The notes under the pieces were generated by a model. The model saw only the letters and a program-made list of their open reading frames with translations, was not told the origin of the DNA and ran no database searches. Below are positions 1 through 6,743 of a stretch of DNA of 10,542 nucleotides, in pieces. This DNA comes from an uncultured bacterium (GTDB lineage: Bacteria; Actinomycetota; Coriobacteriia; Coriobacteriales; Coriobacteriaceae). The position numbers and the translations under genes were made by a program. The stretch's first letter is position 1. Each line of letters begins with the position of its first letter. Location of the stretch: positions 1 to 10,542 of the forward strand of contig CAJMPM010000037.1 in assembly GCA_905215225.1 (NCBI GenBank), read 5' to 3'.

Positions 1-2387
1 AGATACGGAGCCAGCTGATTTTGGACATAGTCGGTCATCGCCTGCTGCAGGCGCTCGGCCAGGACATCGCCGCCGAGCGCCTTGAGCTGTGCCAAACACT
101 GCTGCGCCACAGCATCATTCTCAAGATACGTCGAGAACGCGGCGGCGAGCTTCGACGCGTCCTTAAGATCCTCGGGCGACAACGCCTTAAACTGCTCCGA
201 CTGCAAAAATCCCTCAAACAGCTGGTTGGCAAGCGTTCCCACCTGCTGCATTTGCTCGGGCGTGAGCTCCAGACCGTCAAAGATGCCCGAGAAATCTGGA
301 GCCGGCGCTTTGGCCATAATGTCGCTGAAATCGATGTCCTTCCCAACGCCCGAAAGGTCAATGTCCAGCCCGGATAAGTCGATACCAGAAAGGTCCATAC
401 CGCCGGCAACACCCGAGAGCGCAGATGCATCGAACGAGAACGCGCTCTTGAGCGCCGCCTCGTCCACGCTGAACATGCTGCTCAGATCCACGCCTTGTTT
501 GGCCTCGCCCTGCAGTTCGTCGAAAGACTTGCCCGTAAAGACATCCGTCTCGGGATGCGCAAGCTGCTCCTGCACAATCTGCGAATCGGCAGCGCGCTCC
601 ATAAGCTGGCAAGTCAGCGCATGCGTATAGGCAATGCCTGGAGACAACGCACTCGCGTTGGCCGTCTCGTTAGGTCGCACCACGCCCACAATGTGCACGT
701 CGATACCGTCGGCAACCTTGGCGGCCATAAAGTCAGCGTCGCCAGACATGTCGGTCCACATGCCGGTCTCTTCGTTTTTGCGATAGGCATCGGCCGGCGA
801 CAGCACCTTAAACGTCGTGGACAGCGCATCGTCGTAGGTAAAATCGGTGCCAGTCTCGGGCGTCTCGACCTTGCCGTCGGCCGCCATAGCACTGTTAACC
901 AGGTCGTTGAGCTCATCGATATCCAGCGCACCGATGCTGTAGAGCGTATAGTCGCCCACCGTGCCGCGGCTCGAAAGCACCATTACGGCTTCGTTGGCAG
1001 ACGTAGGCCAATGCCCCGCCACGACATCGTACTGGCTGTCGAGCAGGCTCTGGTCGTCGATCATCTCGTTAAAGACCGAGGTTCCCATGGATTCCATGCT
1101 CACCGTTGCCGTCGAGCTCGCGCCTCCGCTCATGGCCTCGGTCATGGCGTTGGGCACCAGCCGGACAGGCTTCTCATCGCCCTTGCCGGCACGATAGACA
1201 ACCGGCGATACACCGTAGCCGTACTGAATGGCGTTGACCTCTTTATCGATGCCGTCGCCACCGGCATCGAGCCATGCCTTAAAGCTCGTCATGTCGTTGG
1301 ACTTAACACTCGCAAACATATCCTTTACGGCCGTGACCACGGGGATCTTATCGGTTCCCTGAGCCTTGCCGCCGGCACTGTCGTCGGACGAATCCACGTT
1401 TTCAGGCGAGCCATCATCCGCGGCCCCCTGTCCGCCCATCATGGACGACAGGTCGTAGTCCTGTTTGGAGATCGTAAGCGGGTAGCTCGAGAGCGTATCC
1501 TCCTCGACCTTTTTGATGTAGCCGTTTACGCCGTTGGACAGCGCCAGAATCGCCGCGATACCGATAATGCCAATCGAGCCCGCAAAGGCAGTCATAGCCG
1601 TACGGCCCTTCTTGGTCATAAGGTTTCGGGCAGAAAGCCCCAGCGCCGTCACAAAGCTCATCGAGGTTTTGCGCGTAGGCTTGGCCTCACGGCGCGTGGC
1701 GTCGGCGACATCGAAAGGGTCGGAATCGTCGGTGATCTTGCCGTCCGCCAGGTTGACAATGCGCGTGGCATATTGGTACGCCAGCTCGGGATTGTGCGTG
1801 ACCATGATAACCAGGCGGTCGCGCGCCACGTCCTTGAGCAGATCCATGACCTGTACGGATGTCGTTGAGTCCAAAGCGCCGGGCGGCGCGTCTGCCAGCA
1901 CGATCTCGGGATCGTTAATCAGGGCGCGGGCGATGGCCACGCGCTGCATCTGCCCGCCCGAAAGCTGACTCGGGCGCTTGTTAACGTGCTCGCCCAGGCC
2001 GACTTTCTCCAACGCCTCGCGCGCACGCTGGCGGCGCTCGGCATGCCCCACGCCCGTAAGCGTCAGCGCCAGCTCCACGTTTTCCAAAATGGTCTGATGC
2101 GGAATGAGGTTATAGCTCTGGAACACAAAGCCGATGCGGTTGTTGCGGTAGGCATCCCAATCGCGATCGTGAAAATCCTTAGTCGAAATACCGTCGATCA
2201 GCAGGTCGCCAGAATCGAAATGATCGAGTCCGCCGATAACGTTGAGCATCGTAGTTTTGCCCGAGCCCGAGGGACCCAGAATGGCCACGAACTCGTTATC
2301 GCGAAAAGACAGGCTTACGTTGTCGAGTGCCACCTGCGTAAACGACTGCGTAACGTACCTTTTGCAAATTCCTTTGAGCTCCAGCAT
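1..2387 (-). CDS. ABC transporter, fused ATPase-FtsX/MacB-type permease (3' end outside window)
   Basis: A fused ABC protein of the MacB/lipoprotein-exporter type: 795 codons are visible and the C-terminus lies beyond the left edge. The ATPase domain covers residues 1-235, with Walker A GPSGSGKT at 38-45, Q-loop Gln90, signature LSGGQ at 142-146, D-loop GALDS at 170-174 and H-loop His198. The first membrane helix is at about 265-285. A long extracytoplasmic region follows, with an Asp/Ser/Gly linker near 310-345 and LSG-containing repeats at 656-699. The usual last three permease helices would lie outside. The ATG is preceded by AGGAGAGG at 2404-2397 with 9 nt spacing. Walker B reads LADAPPGALDS where the family has LADEPTGALDS, so the catalytic Glu is Ala167 and the Thr is Pro169. 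Family members move lipoproteins, peptides or drugs by a mechanotransmission mechanism; the substrate here is unknown. It lies downstream of the redox operon's terminator and so is probably a separate transcript. Confidence 0.9.
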   Translation of the reverse strand, partial: MLELKGICKRYVTQSFTQVALDNVSLSFRDNEFVAILGPSGSGKTTMLNVIGGLDHFDSGDLLIDGISTKDFHDRDWDAYRNNRIGFVFQSYNLIPHQTILENVELALTLTGVGHAERRQRAREALEKVGLGEHVNKRPSQLSGGQMQRVAIARALINDPEIVLADAPPGALDSTTSVQVMDLLKDVARDRLVIMVTHNPELAYQYATRIVNLADGKITDDSDPFDVADATRREAKPTRKTSMSFVTALGLSARNLMTKKGRTAMTAFAGSIGIIGIAAILALSNGVNGYIKKVEEDTLSSYPLTISKQDYDLSSMMGGQGAADDGSPENVDSSDDSAGGKAQGTDKIPVVTAVKDMFASVKSNDMTSFKAWLDAGGDGIDKEVNAIQYGYGVSPVVYRAGKGDEKPVRLVPNAMTEAMSGGASSTATVSMESMGTSVFNEMIDDQSLLDSQYDVVAGHWPTSANEAVMVLSSRGTVGDYTLYSIGALDIDELNDLVNSAMAADGKVETPETGTDFTYDDALSTTFKVLSPADAYRKNEETGMWTDMSGDADFMAAKVADGIDVHIVGVVRPNETANASALSPGIAYTHALTCQLMERAADSQIVQEQLAHPETDVFTGKSFDELQGEAKQGVDLSSMFSVDEAALKSAFSFDASALSGVAGGMDLSGIDLSGLDIDLSGVGKDIDFSDIMAKAPAPDFSGIFDGLELTPEQMQQVGTLANQLFEGFLQSEQFKALSPEDLKDASKLAAAFSTYLENDAVAQQCLAQLKALGGDVLAERLQQAMTDYVQNQLAPY

Positions 2388-2533
2388 GGACGGCAACCTC
2401 TCCTGCACAGGCACCCTGCCCGCTCTTCTCCGCCGTTCGTATTCGACGCGTTTGTCCTACTCTATCCCCATTTTTTGCCGGCGCCAGTGAGGAATGTGGG
2501 GAACCGCGCCAAAAAACGAACGGAACGGCGCCC

Positions 2534-2560
2534 AAAAAAAGAGGTCCCGAGCGGGACCTC
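2534..2560 (-). terminator. Rho-independent terminator of the redox operon
   Basis: A perfect 8-bp stem (GAGGTCCC / GGGACCTC) with a GAGC loop occupies 2541-2560. Read on the minus strand it is followed by seven T residues (2540-2534). It lies about 80 nt past the stop codon of the thioredoxin-like lipoprotein gene and separates that operon from the ABC transporter gene. Confidence 0.9.
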
Positions 2561-2639
2561 TATATGGTAGAGCTTATCTTGAAAGGGAGCGGACTACTTC
2601 GCACAGCGGCGCACGATCCTCGCCATGCTTTGCGCTTTT

Positions 2640-3611
2640 TTACTGCTCGCTATTCGCAATCGCCTGGTCGATAAGCCTGTCGAGCGCCGCGCGCTGCTCG
2701 GCGGAGCTGATGGCTCCCACGATTGGATCCCCTACGATGTTGCCATTCTGATCGATGACATACGTTGTCGGGAACGAGAACAAATTTGACGTAAACTTAC
2801 CGGCCTCGCTATCCGACTTGAACCAGATGTTCTTATATGTCACGCCCTTCTTGCTCAGCACGTCCTTGGCATCTGCAATCTCGCCCTTGTTGCCATCGAG
2901 CGTAAAGGAATTGACGCCTACGACCTGGCCGCCCTTCTTGGCAAGCTCCTGATTCAGTTTCTCAAGATCGCCCAGCTCGCCCACGCACGGCTTGCAAGTG
3001 GTGAACCAGAAGTTCATGACGGTGACCTTGTTCTTAGAGAACAGCTCGTCGCTGCTCACGTCGTTGCCATCCAGGTCCTTGCCCGTAAAGCTGGGGAACT
3101 TCGTCGCCTCGCTCGAAGCATTGGCACCAGCCGTCATGCCAGCGGTCGAAGCGTCGACGCTCTCGCCTGCACTCGGCGTGCTTCCACAGCCGGGGAACTC
3201 CTTCTCCAGGCTCTCGAGCTTGTCCTCGATCTCCTTGATCTGCTGTGCACCGGCCTTGAGCGTCTTGAGCTCATCCGCCGTGAACTCATCCTTGGCGCCG
3301 TCGATGGTCTTGAGCAGGAAATCGCCGTAATTGCTGCCGTCCTCAATCATTGCCGAGTCTTTATTTGCCGCATTGAATACCTTTTCCCACAGCGCGTTAT
3401 CACTCGAAAAGATCTCGTTCTCCTTCTGCATGAGCTTCGCATACAGCTCGGCGGCCTCGTCGGCATTGGCCGGCTTCTGCGCAGTGAGTTCTGCGATCTT
3501 AGGATCGGAGCTCGCAGATTCGCTCGCATTGCCGCCAGGTGCCGAGCACGCCACAAGACACAAGGCCAGCACCGGCACCATAAACAGGGCCGCAATCTTA
3601 GAAAGCTTCAT
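2640..3611 (-). CDS. TlpA/ResA-like thioredoxin-fold lipoprotein
   Basis: A predicted extracytoplasmic membrane-anchored thiol oxidoreductase of 323 residues. The N-terminus is a lipoprotein signal with lipobox LVAC and lipidated Cys22. Residues 30-140 form a charged, mostly helical extension with an isolated Cys142, followed by an Ala/Ser/Gly linker. The thioredoxin/AhpC-TSA domain spans about 170-323, with WFTTCKPC carrying redox cysteines Cys206 and Cys209 and the cis-proline loop FPTTYVID (Pro281). TlpA/ResA proteins reduce disulfides in the envelope, for example in cytochrome maturation. The client here is unknown. It is the last gene of a minus-strand operon, 29 nt after the polyferredoxin stop. 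An ATG 6 nt upstream is also in frame but almost touches the Shine-Dalgarno, so the second ATG was chosen. The helical N-terminal extension makes it longer than a minimal TlpA/ResA of about 180 residues. Confidence 0.93.
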   Translation of the reverse strand: MKLSKIAALFMVPVLALCLVACSAPGGNASESASSDPKIAELTAQKPANADEAAELYAKLMQKENEIFSSDNALWEKVFNAANKDSAMIEDGSNYGDFLLKTIDGAKDEFTADELKTLKAGAQQIKEIEDKLESLEKEFPGCGSTPSAGESVDASTAGMTAGANASSEATKFPSFTGKDLDGNDVSSDELFSKNKVTVMNFWFTTCKPCVGELGDLEKLNQELAKKGGQVVGVNSFTLDGNKGEIADAKDVLSKKGVTYKNIWFKSDSEAGKFTSNLFSFPTTYVIDQNGNIVGDPIVGAISSAEQRAALDRLIDQAIANSEQ

Positions 3612-3617
3612 AGTCAT

Positions 3618-3623
3618 TCCTCC
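3618..3623 (-). promoter_or_regulatory. Ribosome binding site that decides the lipoprotein start
   Basis: GGAGGA lies immediately before one ATG (3617) and 6 nt before a second in-frame ATG (3611). Only the second has normal Shine-Dalgarno spacing, so the protein most likely begins MKLSKIAA. Confidence 0.75.
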
Positions 3624-3640
3624 GTTTTGTCGAAGCTTGT

Positions 3641-4543
3641 TTACTTTTTATCGGCGGTCAAGGGGAGCTTTTCCGCCGACACATCCAGGCCATAGCGATA
3701 GCTGATGGCATCGACGGGACAGGCCCCGATGCACTTTCCGCACCGGATACATTCGGCATGATTGGGCGCGCGGACCACATCAACGTCCATCTGACAAACC
3801 TTTGAGCACTTGCCGCACGAGACACATTTGCATGCATCGACCCGGATTCCCAGTAGGGATACCTTATTCATGAGCGCATAGAATGCGCCGAGCGGGCAAA
3901 TCCATTTGCAGAAGGGGCGGTAGAACAAAACGCTCAGCACTACCACGGCAATGAGAACGGCAAGTTTCCAGGTAAAGAGCTGCCCCAGCGCAGATCGAAT
4001 GCCGGCGTTGGCAATGGCCAGCGGAATGGCGCCCTCGAGCACACCCTGGGGACAGATGTACTTGCAAAAGAACGGATCTCCCATCCCCAGATCGTTGACC
4101 ACCAGCACAGGCAGCAATACCACAGCAAACAGCAGCACAACGTATTTGATATACGTAAGCGCCTTGAGCTTTTTTGTCGAAAGCTTTTTGCCGGGAATCT
4201 TATGAAGCAGCTCCTGCAGCCAGCCAAACGGGCACAGAAAGCCGCATACAAAGCGTCCCAGCAGCACGCCGAGCAAAATGAGCGTACCGGTGACGTAGTA
4301 AGAAAAGTTGAACTTGGATGAACCTACCACCGACTGGAACGACCCGATGGGGCACGCACCCGATGCCGCGGGGCACGAATAGCAATTAAGTCCAGGTACG
4401 CAGACTGTTTTTCCCGCGCCCTGATAGATGCCGCCTTTGGCAAAGTTTGGCAGGTGGATATTGGTGACGATCGTTGCCGCCGCCTGAATGAATCCGCGAA
4501 ATCGAGCCAAAACATGCGACGCAGTGTTTTCTCTTTTATCCAA
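3641..4543 (-). CDS. Membrane polyferredoxin (NapH/CcoG-like 4Fe-4S binding protein)
   Basis: A polytopic iron-sulfur protein of 300 residues that probably moves electrons at or across the cytoplasmic membrane. An early cysteine cluster lies at Cys48, Cys54, Cys57 and Cys64. Hydrophobic segments at about 86-108, 132-149 and 194-208 are interleaved with NapH-type pairs: Cys100/Cys104 (FVCGFLCPFG), Cys160/Cys164 (FCKYICPQG) and Cys212/Cys216 (FCKWICPLG). Two C-terminal ferredoxin motifs follow, at Cys240-243-246-250 and Cys265-268-271-275. The last Cys of the first motif is followed by Gln rather than Pro. No ATG gives a sensible N-terminus. A TTG start overlapping the CD1871A gene by 8 nt (TTGGATAA) gives a product beginning MDKRENTASH, with GGAG 10 nt upstream. 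The overlap implies translational coupling, and the thioredoxin lipoprotein follows at once. Partnership with that lipoprotein as electron acceptor is an inference. The function class is firm; the exact start is less so. Confidence 0.9.
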   Translation of the reverse strand: MDKRENTASHVLARFRGFIQAAATIVTNIHLPNFAKGGIYQGAGKTVCVPGLNCYSCPAASGACPIGSFQSVVGSSKFNFSYYVTGTLILLGVLLGRFVCGFLCPFGWLQELLHKIPGKKLSTKKLKALTYIKYVVLLFAVVLLPVLVVNDLGMGDPFFCKYICPQGVLEGAIPLAIANAGIRSALGQLFTWKLAVLIAVVVLSVLFYRPFCKWICPLGAFYALMNKVSLLGIRVDACKCVSCGKCSKVCQMDVDVVRAPNHAECIRCGKCIGACPVDAISYRYGLDVSAEKLPLTADKK

Positions 4544-4682
4544 TTCCGATACACTCCAAGCACAGCCTAATCGCTTTGGCCAGCACGGCATCCGCCTCGC
4601 CACGCATAACGCCAAAGCACACCATGGCAATTCCGACGATCAACAAAGCAACCTGTACCACGGGTTTTACCGCTTTGAACAA
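4536..4682 (-). CDS. CD1871A-family CXXC motif-containing small membrane protein
   Basis: A 48-residue protein starting at TTG (read as Met), with AAAGGAG 8 nt upstream (4697-4691), and ending at TAA. Residues 1-8 are basic. Residues 9-26 form one hydrophobic helix (VQVALLIVGIAMVCFGVM). The C-terminal part reads RGEADAVLAKAIRLCLECIGIG, or residues 28-48 approximately, with Cys41 and Cys44 forming the CXXC. This match to the CD1871A family rests on memory of its characteristic RGE, KAI and CLECIGIG blocks. The family is uncharacterised and is known beside 4Fe-4S proteins, TlpA-like proteins and two-component systems, as here. It is the first gene of the redox operon and its last 8 nt overlap the polyferredoxin start. 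It is easily missed because it lacks an ATG at its true start and is under 50 residues. Its function is unknown; a redox or metal-binding accessory role is an inference. Confidence 0.85.
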   Translation of the reverse strand: MFKAVKPVVQVALLIVGIAMVCFGVMRGEADAVLAKAIRLCLECIGIG

Positions 4683-4772
4683 CCTGACCACTCCTTTCGT
4701 TACGCGACCATTGGACCATATCGACTATAAAATCCGTGTTAAGCGCGATTTGGAATGTGCAAGGAGACTGTT
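4683..4772. promoter_or_regulatory. Divergent promoter region between redox operon and two-component genes
   Basis: This 90-nt gap must hold promoters for both directions. The AT-rich patch ACTATAAAAT at 4724-4733 contains TATAAA on the plus strand (4726-4731) and TATAGT on the minus strand (4729-4724), so the two -10 candidates overlap. No good -35 hexamer sits at 17 nt from either, as is common for promoters driven by an OmpR-type activator. A direct repeat GACCAT-TG-GACCAT lies at 4706-4719, just upstream of the plus-strand -10 candidate, and is a possible regulator site. AAGGAG at 4761-4766 is the ribosome binding site of the response regulator. Confidence 0.5.
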
Positions 4773-5447
4773 ATGCGTATTTTGATCGTCGAAGACGAGC
4801 GAGCGCTGTGCGATGCAATCGCGCGCAGCTTGCGAAACTTGGCGTACAGCGTCGACTGCTGTCACGACGGACAGGAGGCGCTCGACCTACTGGACGTTGA
4901 GGCCTTCGACCTCGTGGTACTCGACCTCAACCTTCCCCGTATCGACGGCATGACCGTACTCAGGGAACTTAGGAAAACTGACTGCGAGACTAAGGTACTG
5001 ATTCTGTCCGCACGTGGCGAAGTATCAGATAAAGTCGCCGGACTCGATGCCGGCGCCAACGATTACCTCACCAAGCCGTTTCATCTGGACGAGCTTGCGG
5101 CAAGGATTCGCAGCCTTACCCTCAGACGCTTTACACAAAGCGACATAGTTTTAACCTGCGGAAAGCTCCGCTTTGACACCAAGGCGCGCATCGCTTCCGT
5201 GGACAGCGAGGCTTTATCTCTTACGCGCAAGGAAACGGGAATCTTGGAATACCTGATGCTTAATCAGGGGCGTCCGGTAAGTCAAGAGGAGCTTATCGAG
5301 CACGTTTGGGATAGCAGCGTGAACAGCTTTAGCAACGCAACCCGCGTTCATATTTCGTCGCTCCGAAAAAAGTTGCGCAGCGCTTTGGGATACGACCCGA
5401 TTCGCAATCGGATTGGAGAGGGCTACGTTATGGAGGATAGCGAATGA
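4773..5447 (+). CDS. OmpR/PhoB-family response regulator
   Basis: A 224-residue DNA-binding response regulator. The receiver domain (1-115) has acidic residues Glu7-Asp8, phosphoacceptor Asp51 (VVLDLNLPRIDG), Ser79 and Lys101 (LTKPF), all expected positions. The winged-helix domain (about 125-222) includes the family's LTRKE segment and the recognition-helix region ending in RVHISSLRKKLR, then the wing (RIGEGYVM). An in-frame ATG 18 nt further upstream exists, but AAGGAG 6 nt before the chosen ATG fixes the start at MRILIVEDE. Its stop overlaps the kinase start by 4 nt (ATGA), so the pair is translationally coupled. It is divergent from the CD1871A-polyferredoxin-TlpA operon, which is its most likely target along with its own promoter; that regulatory link is an inference. 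Confidence 0.96.
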   Translation: MRILIVEDERALCDAIARSLRNLAYSVDCCHDGQEALDLLDVEAFDLVVLDLNLPRIDGMTVLRELRKTDCETKVLILSARGEVSDKVAGLDAGANDYLTKPFHLDELAARIRSLTLRRFTQSDIVLTCGKLRFDTKARIASVDSEALSLTRKETGILEYLMLNQGRPVSQEELIEHVWDSSVNSFSNATRVHISSLRKKLRSALGYDPIRNRIGEGYVMEDSE

Positions 5448-6595
5448 AAAGGCTTTCGCTGCAATGGCGCATAACGATTATGACGGCACTGCTCACGTGT
5501 GCAGCATGCGTGCTGACAAACTGCCTGGTCGGCTATACGGGCATGCGCTACATGGATGCCATCGGCAGTGACATCTCGGCCCTTAACGCAACCGGCGAAG
5601 ATTCGCCCCAGGCATTCGACCCAACGAAAGCGACCCTCGATAACGAGGTCACGATCGTCGTAAACGACGCACAGGAGTCTTTTGGCACGACAACCTGGTA
5701 CATCACGGCCGGAGTCACACTCCTTGGCGGCGCGCTGGCATACTTTGTGAGCGGCCGTACGCTCAAACCGCTACGGGCTTTTGCAGCCCAGGTTGAGCGT
5801 GTGCAGCCTGACAACCTAAGCGAAATCAGACTCAGTGAAGATGTGCCCACCGAGCTACAACGATGCAGCGCCTCTTTCAACGACATGATCGCCCGTCTTG
5901 GCGAAGGGTTCTCTGCACAGCGTCAGTTTACCGGCAACGCCGCACACGAGCTGCGCACCCCGCTCGCCCTTATGCAAGCACAGATTGAACTATTCATCTC
6001 CGAGCACTCCGGTTTACGACCCGAAACAGCCGAGCTGCTCGGCCTGCTACAAGAACAAACCGAGCGCATGTCTCGAATGACCAAGGTATTGCTCGAGATG
6101 AGTGAGCTCCGCAGCGTTCCTTGCGATGACGACGTTGAACTTGGTCCCTTGTCCGAAGAGGTCCTCACCGACCTTGCGCCACTTGCCGAAAATAAGGGCA
6201 TAGCCCTCAATTGTGCTGGAGACGCTTTAGTAATCGGGAGCGACACGCTCCTCTATCGGCTGGTGTTTAATCTGGTCGAAAACGCCATCCGTTACAGCCG
6301 CACCGGCTCGACTGTCAACGTCTCCATCAGCGACAGCGACAGCCACGTGCTCTTGCGAGTCAAAGATGAGGGCCCGGGAATACCCAAGCAGTACCGTGAG
6401 AGCATCTTCCAGCCGTTCTTTCGTCTAGACAAATCCCGCAGCAGGGCATACGGCGGCGCAGGACTCGGGCTAGCGCTTGTTTGGGAGATTGCAGCGCTTC
6501 ACGGTGGCACGGTAGAGGTCGAAGCAAGTTCCGAGAACGGGACCACCATGCTCGTAAGCCTTCCAAAACGATCCGCAGCGTTAACCGAACAGTAA
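5444..6595 (+). CDS. Membrane sensor histidine kinase
   Basis: A 383-residue kinase, the partner of the upstream response regulator. The N-terminal membrane helix (about 8-30) contains Cys19, Cys22 and Cys27. A short extracytoplasmic sensor of about 55 residues follows, then a second helix (85-103) and a HAMP-like linker (104-157). The dimerisation/phosphoacceptor domain has AAHELRTPL with His168. The ATP-binding domain has the N-box residues Asn276 and Asn280 (FNLVENAI), G1 DEGPGI at 308-313, the F-box region near FQPFFR, and G2 GGAGLGLAL at 337-345. All catalytic elements are present. The sensor region is too small for a known ligand-binding fold, so the signal may be read in the membrane or from a partner protein. 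Given the divergent redox operon, a thiol, metal or envelope redox signal is plausible but unproven. A terminator hairpin begins 5 nt after the stop. Confidence 0.96.
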   Translation: MKRLSLQWRITIMTALLTCAACVLTNCLVGYTGMRYMDAIGSDISALNATGEDSPQAFDPTKATLDNEVTIVVNDAQESFGTTTWYITAGVTLLGGALAYFVSGRTLKPLRAFAAQVERVQPDNLSEIRLSEDVPTELQRCSASFNDMIARLGEGFSAQRQFTGNAAHELRTPLALMQAQIELFISEHSGLRPETAELLGLLQEQTERMSRMTKVLLEMSELRSVPCDDDVELGPLSEEVLTDLAPLAENKGIALNCAGDALVIGSDTLLYRLVFNLVENAIRYSRTGSTVNVSISDSDSHVLLRVKDEGPGIPKQYRESIFQPFFRLDKSRSRAYGGAGLGLALVWEIAALHGGTVEVEASSENGTTMLVSLPKRSAALTEQ

Positions 6596-6599
6596 AACG

Positions 6600-6635
6600 A
6601 AAGGGGTCCCGCACACGTTTGCGCGGGACCCCTTT
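6600..6635. terminator. Bidirectional terminator hairpin between kinase gene and guaA tail
   Basis: A 13-bp perfect stem (AAAGGGGTCCCGC at 6600-6612 with GCGGGACCCCTTT at 6623-6635) encloses a 10-nt loop. On the plus strand only a short CCCTTTCC tail follows. On the minus strand the tail is TTTCGTTTT, which is the better T-tract, so the hairpin could end both the kinase transcript and any transcript of the guaA fragment. Confidence 0.85.
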
Positions 6636-6668
6636 CCGTCAATGCAATTCGCCCAAAAGAGTAGAAGC

Positions 6669-6743
6669 TTACTCCCGCTCGACCGTGCCGACGGGCTTGG
6701 AGGTAAGGTCGTAGCATACACGGCAGATGCCGGGGACCTCCCT
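6669..6743 (-). pseudogene. guaA: GMP synthase (guaA) 3'-terminal remnant / possible attachment site
   Basis: On the minus strand, 24 codons followed by TAA read REVPGICRVCYDLTSKPVGT then VERE. This closely matches the conserved C-terminal tail of glutamine-hydrolysing GMP synthase (EVPGINRVVYDITSKPPATIEWE-like). An in-frame stop (TAA at 6746-6744) lies directly upstream, no GuaA body is visible in any frame, and there is no start codon, so this is not a working gene. The 3' end of guaA is a known integration target for genomic islands and conjugative elements, and displaced guaA tails are left at the far end of such insertions. The fragment could be that kind of scar or a simple deletion relic. 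The identification rests on a short stretch recognised by eye. The final residues VERE replace the usual IEWE. Confidence 0.65.

Noticed and set aside
495..1868. A 457-codon open frame on the plus strand
   Set aside because: It lies antisense to the well-supported ABC transporter gene, has low-complexity Arg/His-rich composition, and shows no domain or ribosome binding site; it is a GC-rich shadow frame.
4544..4630. Upstream ATG extension of the polyferredoxin (start at 4630)
   Set aside because: The extra 29 residues overlap almost all of the CD1871A gene out of frame, are Cys/Trp-rich and do not resemble the family N-terminus. The TTG at 4543 with a Shine-Dalgarno is better.
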